Shown piece after piece: positions 46,142 to 56,732 of a stretch of 64,000 bases of DNA (within the stretch, counting starts at the first letter, position 1; each line of letters opens with the position of its first letter). The notes under the pieces are model-generated. The model ran no database searches and was not told the DNA's origin. It saw nothing but the letters and a program-made list of their open reading frames with translations. Both the position numbers and the translations under genes were made by a program. Source of the stretch: Dactylorhiza incarnata (Eukaryota; Streptophyta; Magnoliopsida; Asparagales; Orchidaceae). The stretch spans positions 1,215,001 through 1,279,000 of the forward strand of contig JAWHQI010000304.1 of the NCBI GenBank assembly GCA_033032865.1, read 5' to 3'.

Positions 46142-46160
46142 AACGGTACGTATCATGCAC

Positions 46161-47030
46161 GTGGACGGGGGAGCGGCGTGGGCGGAGGCTGATTTGGGCG
46201 GAGCCATAGAGGCATAGGCGGTGATTGGCGACCATGCCATTTGGGCTCGGAAGAGCAAGCACTGATGAAGTGTCGACGGTGTTGTCGGACCACGGTCGTG
46301 GTAGTGCAGTGGTGTAGAGTGCGCATCTTGGCGCAAGACACAGCGGTGTTCAACCACCGTATTTTACTGAGATGAGTATATTGTGCTGCATCTGTGGCTA
46401 GTGGCGGTCAGCGCGAGGATGCATCTTAGCCTCAAGTGGACGTTGGTGGCGAGACATCTGAGCCTCGAGCGAGGCAACCTACTAACTGAATGCGGACTGA
46501 TCGGAGTGCGCCAGTGACATCGTGTGTCGACGTAGGCAGACAACCTGACACAGTATTAAAAGTCCTTGGAAGACTGCAGGGGATTCAAAGAACCAATTTG
46601 GAGCGAGTCACTATGACTCGAACTTGGTCGTCTTTGTCGGTATACCTGTATCTTTCTCTTGTCTTTATATTTGTGCTAACTGTAGAATCCATCTGGGGAT
46701 CGTGGGGGGACAACCACGGTATTGTTGAACATTATTCAGTAGAGGCTTTCTAGATTGGACTTTGATCATCTCGTGGTTTTTACTCTACTTTGAGGATTTT
46801 CCAAGTATACGTCCTTGTGTCTGATTGTATTTGTTTTTTTTTGCGTATTTCGATGACGACTTTTGCAGATAGATCAGCTCGCGTCCTCACGTGCACTCAG
46901 GTCCGTGAGAACTGTTTCTCACAACAATATATTGTTTGGGAGAGTGGTGGAAATCTTGAAAGCATTTAAGAAAAATCTAGGTATTGTTAGAGTAGGTGTG
47001 GTCACTGTTAGAGTAGGTGTGGTCACCAAG
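46161..47030. other. Region without a recognised gene
   Basis: The first part continues the host sequence that ended at 39840 (GC-rich, GGCGGAGG). 46380-46760 has scattered retrotransposon-leader-like wording, such as GATCGTGGGGGGAC, but no paired repeats. A 21-bp unit containing GTTAGAGTAGGTGTGGTCAC is duplicated at about 46986-47027. Confidence 0.5.
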
Positions 47031-47035
47031 ACTAA

Positions 47036-47260
47036 GGCTCTGTTTGGAGCGGCGGCTTTGCTCTTGTGAGAGTTTGGACAAAAAAATACCACCGCCATAG
47101 AATGTATGTTTAGCACGACAATGGTTATGACCAAGAAAAAAGTAGTTTTGAACATAAAAGTGAATGGAGTTCCTTAGGTGAGGTACGTCGAGCGTTGACA
47201 AATGACGATTCATAACCACGGCATTCACGACCGCTACCACCATGCCAAACGGAACTAGCC
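47036..47260 (-). mobile_element. Tourist-like MITE, full length (copy F)
   Basis: The 225-bp element starts GGCTCTGTTTGGAGCGG and ends ATGCCAAACGGAACTAGCC. TAA precedes it (47033-47035). The interior contains AAGTAGTTTTGAACATAAAAG and GAGTTCCTTAGGTGAGG, the family core in reverse orientation. Confidence 0.75.
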
Positions 47261-47397
47261 TATAGCATCACAAAGATAACTGATAATCACAATGAAGGTT
47301 CTCCGGGACCACCATTGAGAGAGAATTAAAAACACCATTTGGTGAAACAATCTCTCTCCAATTTTACACTTTCATTATTACAAATTTTCCAAATTCA

Positions 47398-47608
47398 CTT
47401 TGGCATTGGTCGCGGACACGGTGGTTACGAACCATCGTTCGTGAACGCCAAACCTCACCTAAGGAACTCCATTCACTTTAATGTTCAAAACTAGTTTTCA
47501 TTTTTGGGTGAGGTCATAATTAACCATTGGCTTGTCAAACATGTCTTCTATGACGGTGGCGTTTTTGTCCAAACTCAACGGAGCAAAAATACAGCACCAA
47601 ACGGAGTC
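47398..47608 (+). mobile_element. Tourist-like MITE (copy G)
   Basis: It carries GGTTACGAACCATCGTTCGTG, TTCAAAACTAGTTTTCATTTT, CAAACTCAACGGAGC and the end CACCAAACGGAGTCT followed by TAA. The left terminal repeat is decayed. Confidence 0.7.
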
Positions 47609-47913
47609 TTAATGTTTTGAAAACAATGTTTTTGACCAAAAGTACTCCATGGTCATGCAAGTATGATCAAACTTCAGTGATTTGAGCAAAAAAAACTTGT
47701 CATGAAGTTTAAAGTGCACGTAAACCGCCGCCAATATATTTACTGCCACAGTTTCACACTATGATCACCACTCAAATGTCACAAGTGTCTCAAATAGAGC
47801 CTTAGACTGTCTTGTTAGTACAAACTTAACATGAAAAAGAAGAAAACAGGATGGATATCAATTGGGAAACGTTCAAATATTCCAATAAGCACTTGTAATA
47901 TATATAGCCCTGA

Positions 47914-49406
47914 TGTGCACCCGTAGATTTATAGACATTTTCAGGGTGCGTTTAGAGGAGGCTCCACTAAGGAGAGGTGAAGTTAGTGGAGTCAAAGTCC
48001 AGCCCATGATCATGGGAGTGGAGGAATCCGCCGGCGTGCAATTCGCACTTTACCAGTACCAGACACGGTCAAGGCCGGATGCGGTTAGCCCGCACCCCCC
48101 ATACTGGGGGGGGGGGGGGGGGGGGGGTGCGGCCAAACCGCACCCCCATGGTGGGGTGCGACCAAGCCGCCCTGCCATGGGGGTGCGGCCAAACCGCACC
48201 CGCACCCCCCCCCCCCCCCCCAATGGGGGTGCGGCCAAACCACACCCCCCATGGTGAGGTGCGGCCAAACCGCACCCCCCATGTTGGGGTGCGGCCAAGC
48301 CGCTCTCCCCCATGGGGGGATGCGACCAAGCCCCCCCTCCCCCCCCCCCCCCCCCCCCCCCCCGCCTTGCGGGGAACGTGGCCAAAACCGCACCCCCCTT
48401 GGCGGGTGCGGTCGGAGCCCACTTTCTCCCTAGGGGGCGTTGTTTCCTATTTCCCGAGTGGCGCTACTTTCGGAGGGCACGCCCTCGCTTTCATAGCGAC
48501 TGCTTTCCAATCACGCTCGCCCGTTCTCCGTTCACTCAGAACACTCCCGTGTTCGTTGCGCGCTCAGAATGCTCTCGTGTTCGTTGCGCGCTCAGAACAC
48601 TTCCGCGCACGCTCAGAACGCATCCACGTTCCCGACACGCGCAACAATTAACCTTTCCTAATTTCTCAGATTGCATGTCTCGTTCGTCGCTTTCATCGCC
48701 TTCAACGAAGCTGCCCGAACTGCCCGAAGGGCGAGATGGTCATTTAAAAAAATGGTGATTCGTGTGCTCCGAATCGGCAAACGTGATTCGTCCGTCAGGT
48801 GGTTACGACGACGAAATTACCGGGCTACCCACGCCCAAGGCTTTTAAAGGAGCTTAGTGCCTTCACTTCAAGACACCCTGCCTTCTGCACCCGAGAGAGC
48901 TTCGTTGAAGATTTCCTCTGAGTTCTCCTTCGGCGCTCGAAGATCTCCTTCGGCCTTCGAAGATCTCCTTCGGCCTTCGAAGATCTCCTTCGTGGACTTA
49001 GAGATTTCCTTCGTTCCGGAAGACCATCCTCCTAAGCGATTCGAGAATCCTTCGGGTCCCGAAAGGCGACTCAGCGATCTCACTTTCTTTCCATGAAGGA
49101 GAAGTACATAGCTTCCCGAAAGGTGGTCTGTCACCCACGAAATTCTCTCCCTCTCTCTCCCCATTGTAACGAGCAGCAGCATGTCGCGCTTGAGTTCTTA
49201 GTTTCCAATTGTAACCCTCAGTAGATAGTGGAATTTGGCCGGCACAGCTCCGACCGCGTGGTTTTCAACATTTCCGATTTTTCCACGTTAAAAGTTCTCG
49301 CGTCCCTTATCGATTCATTCATTGACTGTTTGCGCGCTCGGTTCGCTTTCGAGCTAAGGTGGTTCAATTCGACCGTTCTACCAGAGCACCCGAGCGACTC
49401 ACAACA
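47914..49406 (+). repeat. 5' LTR of Gypsy element 2
   Basis: This 1493-bp LTR has a GC-rich palindromic array with long G and C runs (about 48085-48420). A decayed TATA site (TTTTAAAGG near 48840) contrasts with TATAAAAGG in the 3' LTR. The end CACAACA is followed by the primer site. It is related to, but clearly different from, the LTR of Gypsy element 1. Confidence 0.85.
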
Positions 49407-49427
49407 GTTTGGCGCCGTCTGTGGGAA
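49407..49427 (+). other. Primer binding site of Gypsy element 2
   Basis: TTTGGCGCCGTCTGTGGGA, identical to Gypsy element 1. Confidence 0.75.
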
Positions 49428-49503
49428 CAGAGTTCCCGGTTACAACTAGAAGCAACCTCCCCCGAATGATCGGCAATGATGGATACTCACTCGGCCGTTT
49501 CAG

Positions 49504-49917
49504 ATGCGAGCAATTCCTCTCATCCTGCAAATTCAAAAAAGTGGCGCGCTCGTCGTCGCATCGATCCTACCTCAACGACCAGGCATCGCCTGCAAACAAC
49601 TGCCTCTGGCAACGGAGCAAGTTCTGGACAACAACGTGCTCCAAGCTAGTCCATCCCCCTTGTCAAAACAGATTTTGACATATCCCATTCCACTCTGGCT
49701 CAAGCCCCCACGGTATAGGAAGTTCCATGAAGTGGAGAACCCGTACGAGCACGTCAATTACTTCCAAACCACAATGGAAGCATTTGGGCTCCCAGACCAG
49801 ATCGCTTGCAAGATTTTCTCCGCAACACTTCGTGGCGACGCTCTCAACTGGTACCAATCGCTGCCCGAGGGAATCATTCACAACTTCACCGAACTGTCCC
49901 AATTGTTTATTGGATGA
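49504..49917 (+). pseudogene. gag: gag (capsid) fragment of Gypsy element 2
   Basis: The frame has the retrotransposon gag pattern: YPIPLWLKPPRY, then NPYEHVNYFQT, then SATLRGDALNWYQSLPEG and a C-terminal NFTELSQLF. These correspond to the capsid core in Gypsy element 1 at about 2950-3180. The frame ends in TGA at 49915-49917. The N-terminal part before about 49600 is poorly preserved. Confidence 0.7.
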
Positions 49918-49959
49918 CATGAGGTCCGAGAATGAAGTGTCAGAAAACTAACTCAAACT

Positions 49960-50430
49960 ATGAAGGAGCTCGAGGAGGAAGAACTTACCCCCTCAAAGCA
50001 AGTGGAGCACAACCAACGTCGGGTGGACGTCACCATAAGGTCGCACCAAGAAAGCCTCCGCGGAGGTTTGGATTTCTCCATACACGCAAGCATTGGGAAC
50101 CCGACATTTGAGCTGAGAAAGGCATTGATAAGCCACTGCATGTCATTCAACATCCTGTTCATGGCAACAGTAACACGATTTAAGCTCCTTGGCGGGAACC
50201 TCAATCTCAGGGCAAGTGAAGTAGAACTTCCAGACGGAACGATAATACCCACCATGGAAATGTCATTCTCCCCATACATATAGGAACACTCTCTGACCCT
50301 GTCCAATACGAAGTCCAGTTCGTCATCGCAGAAACCGATTCACCATATGACGCAATATTCGGGAGCATCTTGCTTGACATGTTGCAACACGACACCTCCA
50401 TCGGGGGTCGTATGGCGAACAAAGGAAAGA
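49960..50430 (+). pseudogene. Protease-like remnant of Gypsy element 2, located before the zinc knuckle
   Basis: Residue patterns such as SIHASIGNPTFELRKAL and FNILF, then, after a frame change near 50283, QYEVQFVIAETDSPYDAIFG, align with the protease region of Gypsy element 1 (about 4080-4390). The catalytic DNGSS position reads SHCMS, so the active site is lost. In an ordinary Tat element this sequence follows the zinc knuckle. Here it precedes it. Confidence 0.6.
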
Positions 50431-50689
50431 TCCTCCAGGACCCTGTTCGTCATATTAGTAGCACGACAGTCGACATTCCTTGGGTTAACGACGACCCCCA
50501 CAAAGTTTACATCCCAAGAAGCGTTGCTCAGAGAGAGGCTGCATATCCCCAACACCGACCTCATAAAGTGATCTCTCAGCGTCGTCCAGTTTACTGCAAC
50601 TTGAAACCATGAGTAGGAAAAGGAAAGGACAACAACCAATCACTGAAGTCAATTGGCATAACCAGAGCCAGCCAGACTATTCCCGAGGG

Positions 50690-51112
50690 ATGATGAACCG
50701 GAAAAACCGGATCTACGCCCCGTTAAATGCCTCTTGCGAGCATATCCTATAAGTAATATACAACAGCAAGATCGTCAGGTGGCCCAGACCGCTCCCTCGA
50801 AATGCGGGGGATCAATCCCTGTTCTGTAATTTTCACAAGAGTCTAGGGCACCATACGAGACAATGTCTCAGCTTGAAGGATAAAATCGAGCGTCTTGTCC
50901 AGTCAAGACACCTCAAGATTTTCCACAACACAACCCAGAAGCAAGCTGCTCAAGAGAAGACAGTCGAGGTTCAGCCCCTAAACCATTATCACGCTTTACG
51001 TTGGATGATCGGGAGAACTCGTGCGAGCGCTACTCAGGAGGACCAGGAATCGGGCAAGGGAGCCCGACATTATCTGCACTCTCGTTTAATTTGTATTAAA
51101 GACAGTCGCTAA
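50690..51112 (+). pseudogene. Nucleocapsid (zinc-knuckle) remnant of Gypsy element 2
   Basis: A segment with IYAPLNAS precedes a knuckle at 50824-50866 with spacing C-x2-H-x4-H-x4-C, then LKDKIERLVQS. It corresponds to 3600-3810 in Gypsy element 1. Pol sequence would normally continue from here, but the next recognisable DNA is the 140-bp repeat array. Confidence 0.65.
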
Positions 51113-51210
51113 CTTGAAAGTCGCAAGATTACGCTTGCACATGTATCAATGTTTATTTAGCTCAATATATACTTTACTTGTTCTTAACTCTGCTACTGCA
51201 TGAACACTAT

Positions 51211-51650
51211 GGGGTCCTGCCCCCGGAACTTCGCATTGCCACCGATTGAAGGTCCGCCCTTCTCCCCCCAGTAAGGTCTCAGCGTCGTAAGGGCATGCTC
51301 ATCTTACGGACGCCAACTGTTTGAACGCATACGCTCTTCACCGACCACTCTGGGGTTTTGCCCCTGAGACTTCGCACTGCCGCCGGTCGAAGGTCCGCCT
51401 TTCTCCCCGCAGTAAGGTGCCGACGTCATAAGGGTCTGCCCCTCTTACTGTCGTCAACGGTTTGAATGAATATGCTCTTCACCGGATACTCTAGGGCCCT
51501 GCCCCTAGGACTTCGCACTGCCGCCGATCGAAGGTCCGCCCTTCTCCCCGCAGTAAGGTCTTGGCGTCGTAAGGGCCCTGCCCCTCTTATGGTCGTCAAT
51601 GGTTTGAATGTATAAGCTCTTCACCGGCCACCCCGGGGTCTGTCCCCCTA
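51211..51650 (+). repeat. 140-bp tandem repeat, about three copies, in Gypsy element 2
   Basis: Units start near 51211, 51352, 51493 and 51635 (partial). Each has a GGGxCCTGCCCC block, ACTTCGCACTGCC and AAGGTCCGCCCTTCTCC. They are related to 7993-8405 in Gypsy element 1. Confidence 0.85.
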
Positions 51651-51866
51651 ATCAACACTCTAAAGATAGTTAAGACAGTAAAATCGTCAAATACACATAA
51701 AAACAAATACTATATAATATATTCAAAAGAATACAATCACATCAGCTCGATGCTGCACATAACTAAAAAATGATAGCAAACAATGAAAGAAAGCAATAAG
51801 ATGAAAAATAGTAAATGCAAATATCAATCATCGGCTGCATCCGAGCAATTGTCCTCTGAAAGGTCC

Positions 51867-53423
51867 TCAGCTCTGAGGCCAGTGATGCCACATCCAAACT
51901 TTCTCTCCACCATACAGAGAGTCTTCTAAACGCCCATCTGAAAGAACTTCGCACTCATCTTCCAGCAACGGCTCCACCTCCTTGGACATAATCTCAGCAC
52001 GAAGCTCCTCCGACATCTGGAACTGCTCCTCCACAAAAGCTAAGGAGTCCTTATATTCGGCGACCCCCGCAGCCTTGGACTCCTCAATGCTCCGCTCGGC
52101 AGATGACAACCTGTCCACCTCGCTCCTCAGAAAGCCCAACTCACCCTCTCGATAAAATATCTCCCCTTGGGCCTCCGATAGTTGGCGAAGAGCATCCTGG
52201 GCGAGCGCCTTGTCACCATCACACTCCTCTCGCAGCTTCTCAACCTACGACCGGGAAGAAGAGATATCTGACTGAAGCTGTTGGATATGGGCAAAGTCGC
52301 AATCCATCTTCTTCTTCAAGGCAGACAAGATACTCTTCGTCGCGCGCAGCTCCTCCTGGAGAACGAAGTAACCATCCTTGAGGCCCACATAACAATCATT
52401 CCATGTAAGGGCAACGCTAGTCAGAACACCGACATGAGAAGAAAGTAAACAGTCAGAATGCATAAACAATACCAAAGAAGGCAGGCAAAAACTGGAGAAA
52501 AAGAAGTTCCACTAACTGCAGAAGTCATCGCATGAAGAGAGGAAGAGATTCGCCTCGCTGTCGGCAAAGGAGGAGGTGGCGGCAAGTCTTCTTGCGGGAC
52601 CTGACTGGCAAGGGGAGACGCTAAAATTTTGACATCAGGATCAGCCGGAATCGATTCCACCCCGTGGCTGCTCGGACCGGCCTCATGATCATGGCTCCTA
52701 GGCACTGGCTGAATGAGCCCCGGACTAGAACTCCCGTTCTTGAAGACAATCTTTCTCTTCTTACCACGAACCAGGGGAGAGGCGGCCGCACACTCGACGT
52801 CCCAAGAAAGTCCCACTAAGAGTAGTCTACTCTCCTCCACGCAACTGCAATGCAATAAATGGCCTTCGACAGCCCCTCTCGACCAAGAAAACCAGGAATA
52901 GGAAAAAACTCATCTTCCCGCCCCGTCTGCCGACAACAGCAACCAGGAAGCACTCTCTACAGCTCCGGCAGTTCCCAACGGTTCCGCGCATACCCATAAA
53001 GGGTATTCCCATGCCGGTAACCGTTCTTTTCCCCAAAATGAAACCAACTCTTGTTGCTTCGAACTTCAATACAACCACCTGGGTCAGTGAAACCTCGCAC
53101 CAGTCTTTGAAGACCTCTAGAGAAAATCATGTGCTTGTCTCCCAGAAGAACATTATCATCCCCATTATCCTCGCCATCCCACTTGGGGTGAACTAAGTAA
53201 TCGGAATACCGCAAAACCGAAACAACTCAATAGCCTCCTCCGAGGGAGGAAAGTGAAACCCGGACTTCAAGCAACTCTCTGAGAGAGTCATAAAGCCAGT
53301 TGGAGGATTCTGGGCGCGCTCTTCCGCTCGAGGAATTTTCACCTCAATGCTAGAGGGCAATCTCAGACGCTTGCGCCACATGTTAACCCGTGCACCGTCA
53401 AGAGTCGAGCGCAGTCGCATCAA
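51867..53423 (-). pseudogene. Antisense ORF of Gypsy element 2 (putative gypsy-type transposon protein), decayed
   Basis: On the minus strand, 53423-53193 encodes GFHFPPSEEAIELFRFCGIP, and a shifted frame (53214-52957) continues with WFHFGEKNGYRHGN. This recalls the plant protein family annotated as putative gypsy-type transposon, found as antisense ORFs in Tat relatives. A Pro/Ser-rich linker (about 52855-52500) follows, then two helical, charged segments likely to form coiled coils (52381-52245 and 52139-51900; LREE-, SEVDRL-, AEIMSKEVE-like). At least one stop (53193-53195) and several frame changes break it, and introns may explain part of this. The role of such ORFs is unknown. Confidence 0.55.
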
Positions 53424-53676
53424 CCTCGACTGACCGCTCCGGTTCGGGGTCTAAAAAGAATAAAACAAATTTTAAAAAAAAAATCCAAGGAAAATGCCAG
53501 TAAAAATCGTAACCAAAATCCGACGTCTCGCGAGCGCGCACGCCCCCCCCCCCCCGGGAACGGTCGGCACATGTTGCTTGACCAAACCACACGGGCGCGC
53601 AAGCGCACCACCCGCACACGTCGAGCGCACCACCAGAGCACGCAGAGGGCACACCACCCGCGCACGCAGAGGGCAG

Positions 53677-53796
53677 CCCCGGGCGCCGCTCGGCGGACGG
53701 CCCCGGGCGCCGCTCGGCGGACGGCCCCGGGCGCCGCTCGGCGGATGGCCCCGGGCGCCGCTCGGCGGACAGCCCCGGGCGCCGCTTGACGAGCAT
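53677..53796. repeat. 24-bp GC-rich tandem repeat, five copies
   Basis: Units CCCCGGGCGCCGCTCGGCGG plus ACGG start at 53677, 53701, 53725, 53749 and 53773. They lie upstream of the antisense ORF on its strand. Long reading frames here in all frames are produced by the repeat. Confidence 0.9.
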
Positions 53797-53923
53797 CCCC
53801 AGGAGCCGCTCGATGAGCAGCCTTGGGCATCGCCCGGCGCGCAACCCCGCGGGCCGGCCACACCCTGTCCCGCGCGCGGGTTCGGTCGCGCGCCCCCTGC
53901 CGGGGATCGGTCGGGCGCGCGTC

Positions 53924-53998
53924 GGCCGTAATTGGCCACGTGCGCGCCGGCCGTAATTGGCCACGTACGCGCCGACCGTAATTGGCCACGTACGCGCC
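53924..53998. repeat. 25-bp tandem repeat, three copies
   Basis: Units contain GGCCGTAATTGGCCACGTAC and start at 53924, 53949 and 53974. Each unit includes CACGT, a common plant bZIP/bHLH-binding core, so it could act in regulation (inference). Confidence 0.85.
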
Positions 53999-54309
53999 AG
54001 CCGGTCGCCGCCCGACGTGTGACCAAGCACGCTGGGGTGGGGCCTCACGCGCACCCCAACCGCCCGATAGATGCATCGCCGTTGGCACCTCGGTCGGTCA
54101 TCTGCACGCCAGTAAAGCCGTCTCGACGTTGTCTCTCTCTCTCCTATTATAAATTCTCTCTTTGCAAGAAACGGGGAAATTGCTTACCTCTGGCATGGTA
54201 TGACACCCCGTGCGAAGATAACGATAATCGAAATTGCCGCGAAAAAAATCAAAATCTCTGAATTCCTCCACACAGTAATTCGGACTCCGAAGGTTTGTGG
54301 GGCTTATTA

Positions 54310-55442
54310 TGTGCACCCGTAGATTTATAGGCACTTTCGGGGTGGGTTTAGAGGAGTCTCCACTAAGGAGAGGTGGAGTTAGTGGAGTCAAAGTCCAGCC
54401 CATGATCATGGGAGTGGAGGAATCCGCCGACATGCAATTTGCGCTTTACCAGCACCAGGCGTGGTCAAGGCTGCACCCCACCACTGGAGTGTGGTTAGCC
54501 CGCACCCCACTAGTGGGGTGCGGGTAGCCCCCCCCCCCCCCCCCCCCCCCCCCCCACCCCCATAATGGAGGGTGCGGCCAAACCGCACTCCACATAGGGT
54601 TGCGACCAAGCCGCCCCCCCTCCCCATGGGGGTGGGTGCGGCTAAGCCGCACCCCACCCAATGGGGGTGCGGCCAAACCGCACCCCCCATGGGGTTGCGG
54701 CCAAGCCGCTCTCCCCCATGGGGGGATGTGGCCAAGCCCGACCCCCGGCCTTGCGTGGGACGTGTCCAAAATTGCACCCCCTTGGCGGGTGCGGTCGGAG
54801 CCCACTTTCCCCTTAGGGGGCACAATTTCCTATTTCCTGAGTGGCGCTACTTTCGGAGGGTACGTCCTCGCTTTCATAGTGATTGCTTTCCAATCGTGCT
54901 CGTCCGTTCTCCGTTCATTCAGAACACTTCTGTGTTCGTTGTGCGCTCAGAATGCTCTCATATTTATTGCGCGCCCAGAACATTTCCGCCCGCGCTCAGA
55001 ACGCATCCACGTCCCCGACGCGCGCGACAATTAACCTCTCCTAATTTCTCAAATTGCAGGCCTCGTTCGTCTCCTTCAACGAAGCTGCCCGAACTGCCCG
55101 AAGGGCGAGGCGGTCATTTATGAAAAACGACGATCCGTGTGCTCCGAATCGGCAAACGTGATTCGCCCGTCAGGTGGTTACGACGACGAAATTACCGGGC
55201 TACCCCCGCCCAAGGCTATAAAAGGAGCTTAGAGCCTTCATTTCAAGACATTTTGCCTTCTGCACCCGAGAGAGCTTCGTTGAAGATTCCTCTGAGTTCT
55301 CCTTCGGCGCTCGAAGATCTCCTTCGTGGACTTAGAGATTTTCTTCGCTCCGGAAGACCATCCTCCTAAGCGATTCGGCAATCCTTCGGGTCCCGAAAGA
55401 CGACTCAGTGATCTCACTTTCGTTCCCTGAAGGAGAAGTACA
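54310..55442 (+). repeat. Truncated 3' LTR of Gypsy element 2
   Basis: It matches the first three quarters of 47914-49406, including a C run (about 54528-54555), the palindromic GGTGCGGCCAAACCGCACC array and an intact TATAAAAGG near 55216. Similarity stops at GAGAAGTACATA (55442), where MITE sequence starts. Confidence 0.85.
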
Positions 55443-55486
55443 TAACCATCACGTCCACGACAATCGTTATCGTGCCAAACGGAGCC
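55443..55486. mobile_element. Tourist-like MITE end fragment (copy H)
   Basis: Only the terminal 44 bp remain, ending CGTGCCAAACGGAGCC and followed by TA. The junction with the truncated LTR marks a deletion or a MITE-associated break. Confidence 0.6.
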
Positions 55487-55901
55487 TATATATACAAATT
55501 TTGCATCAATATATTTTAAGATAAACAAATACACCCCGCTATCCTAAGAATCAAATCATTATTTATCATGGGATGCTGAAAACAGAGGCAGTTTGTGGAT
55601 TTTTCACTTTGAAGCTCGTGATTGCTTGATATATGAATGAAGATATGATGGGTATAATATTAATTAATTTAATAAATAAATGATACAATTAAAATGATTA
55701 ATATCATTGATTCATGCATAAATTTAAGAGTTTTTTTATTGGCATGGTTTTCATTTGAATGATCTCAATCATTTATTTTATTCAGATTAAAATTTCTCAC
55801 TTTTATTTATTTAAACAGGCATTATATTTAAGTACTTATGATGTTTTTTTTTTCTATATTTTCTTAAATTTTATAATTTTAGTGCGTATTTTTATGGCTA
55901 A

Positions 55902-56121
55902 AGCTTCGTTTGGCACGGTGGTGGCGGTCGTGAAAGCCGTGGTCATGAACCGTCGTTCGTGAACGCCCGACCTCACCTAAAGAAATTCACGCATTTTATG
56001 CTCAAAAATAGTTTATTTTCTTTATATCGGTCATAACCTTTGTCTTGCCAAACATACATTCTACGATAATGATGTTTTTGACCAAACTCACCGGAGCAAA
56101 TAAGCCGCGCCAAACGAAGCC
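55902..56121 (+). mobile_element. Tourist-like MITE, best full-length copy (copy I)
   Basis: The 220-bp element has ends AGCTTCGTTTGGCACGG and CGCGCCAAACGAAGCC, and TAA target duplications at 55899-55901 and 56122-56124. Internal signatures include GTCATGAACCGTCGTTCGTG and GCCAAACATACATTCTACG. It is the reference copy for the family in this window. It has no coding capacity; mobility would depend on a PIF/Harbinger transposase (family knowledge). Confidence 0.85.
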
Positions 56122-56134
56122 TAAATAAGACTAA

Positions 56135-56262
56135 GACTTCATTTGGCGCAGCTTATTTGCTCGGGTTGTTTGGACAAAAACACAATTATCATAGAATGTA
56201 TGTTTGACATAACAAGCTATGACCGCTACCAAGAAAATAAACTAGTTTTATGCTTAAAATGC
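56135..56262 (-). mobile_element. Tourist-like MITE, partial and inverted (copy J)
   Basis: It starts GACTTCATTTGGCGCAGC after TAA (56132-56134), only about 13 bp from copy I and in the opposite orientation. It runs through ATAGAATGTATGTTTGACAT to CTAGTTTTATGC. The far end is lost. Confidence 0.7.
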
Positions 56263-56732
56263 ATAAACTAGACCCGTCCCCAAACTCCTTTGCTCCTCCC
56301 ATCCACCACTGATCCCCATCTAGACCCCTCCCCACTCTTCCACCACCAACCCTAAACCACCACCGCAACCCAAACCTCCTCGGCCCACGCTTCCTCCCGA
56401 GTCCTCTTCGGGTTGCAGAGCACACCCAAGCCCTATTTTTTGGATTAGTACTCCACAAGTCCTAATTGTGTTGCAATTCAATTACATTGTTCAAATGTAT
56501 GTATTAGCTTGGTGCCCTTCACTAATCATGTCTGTCACTTTATTTCGTAGTAAGTGTATTGCTTGATTGTCCTTTAAATGATCTTATCATACTCTTTATA
56601 CTTTGCAATTTTCACATGTAACCCAAAATTAAATATATTGTGCTCAACTATTATTTAAGCATAAGTTTAAAAGTTAATTAATCAATGAGGTTCATGTTGG
56701 AGATGTGGAGTTTGATCGTACTGTCAATGGTA

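Larger units (their letters stand above)
39841..46155. mobile_element. Solo LTR split by Copia element 2
   Basis: Left part 39841-40166 begins TGATACGAACC. Right part 46147-46155 ends ACGTATCA. Together they form about 335 bp with TG...CA ends, and the 5-bp target duplication TGCAC is perfect (39836-39840, 46156-46160). No internal region or second LTR exists, so it is a solo LTR left by recombination. On the minus strand it has a TATATATGG promoter-like site near 40040. The element of origin is not known. Confidence 0.8.
47914..55442 (+). mobile_element. Defective Tat-type Gypsy retrotransposon without pol (Gypsy element 2)
   Basis: A 5' LTR (47914-49406) and a truncated 3' LTR (54310-55442) share the start TGTGCACCCGTAGATTTATAG. 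The primer site and polypurine tract match those of Gypsy element 1. The interior has decayed gag and protease remains, 140-bp tandem repeats, an antisense ORF and GC-rich tandem arrays. No reverse transcriptase, RNase H or integrase is present. The 3' LTR stops where a MITE fragment begins, so no right-hand target duplication can be read. Confidence 0.85.

Noticed and set aside
53398..54088. Minus-strand frames of 180-220 residues, Ala/Arg/Gly-rich
   Set aside because: They are generated by the 24-bp and 25-bp tandem repeats; three frames are open over the same DNA.
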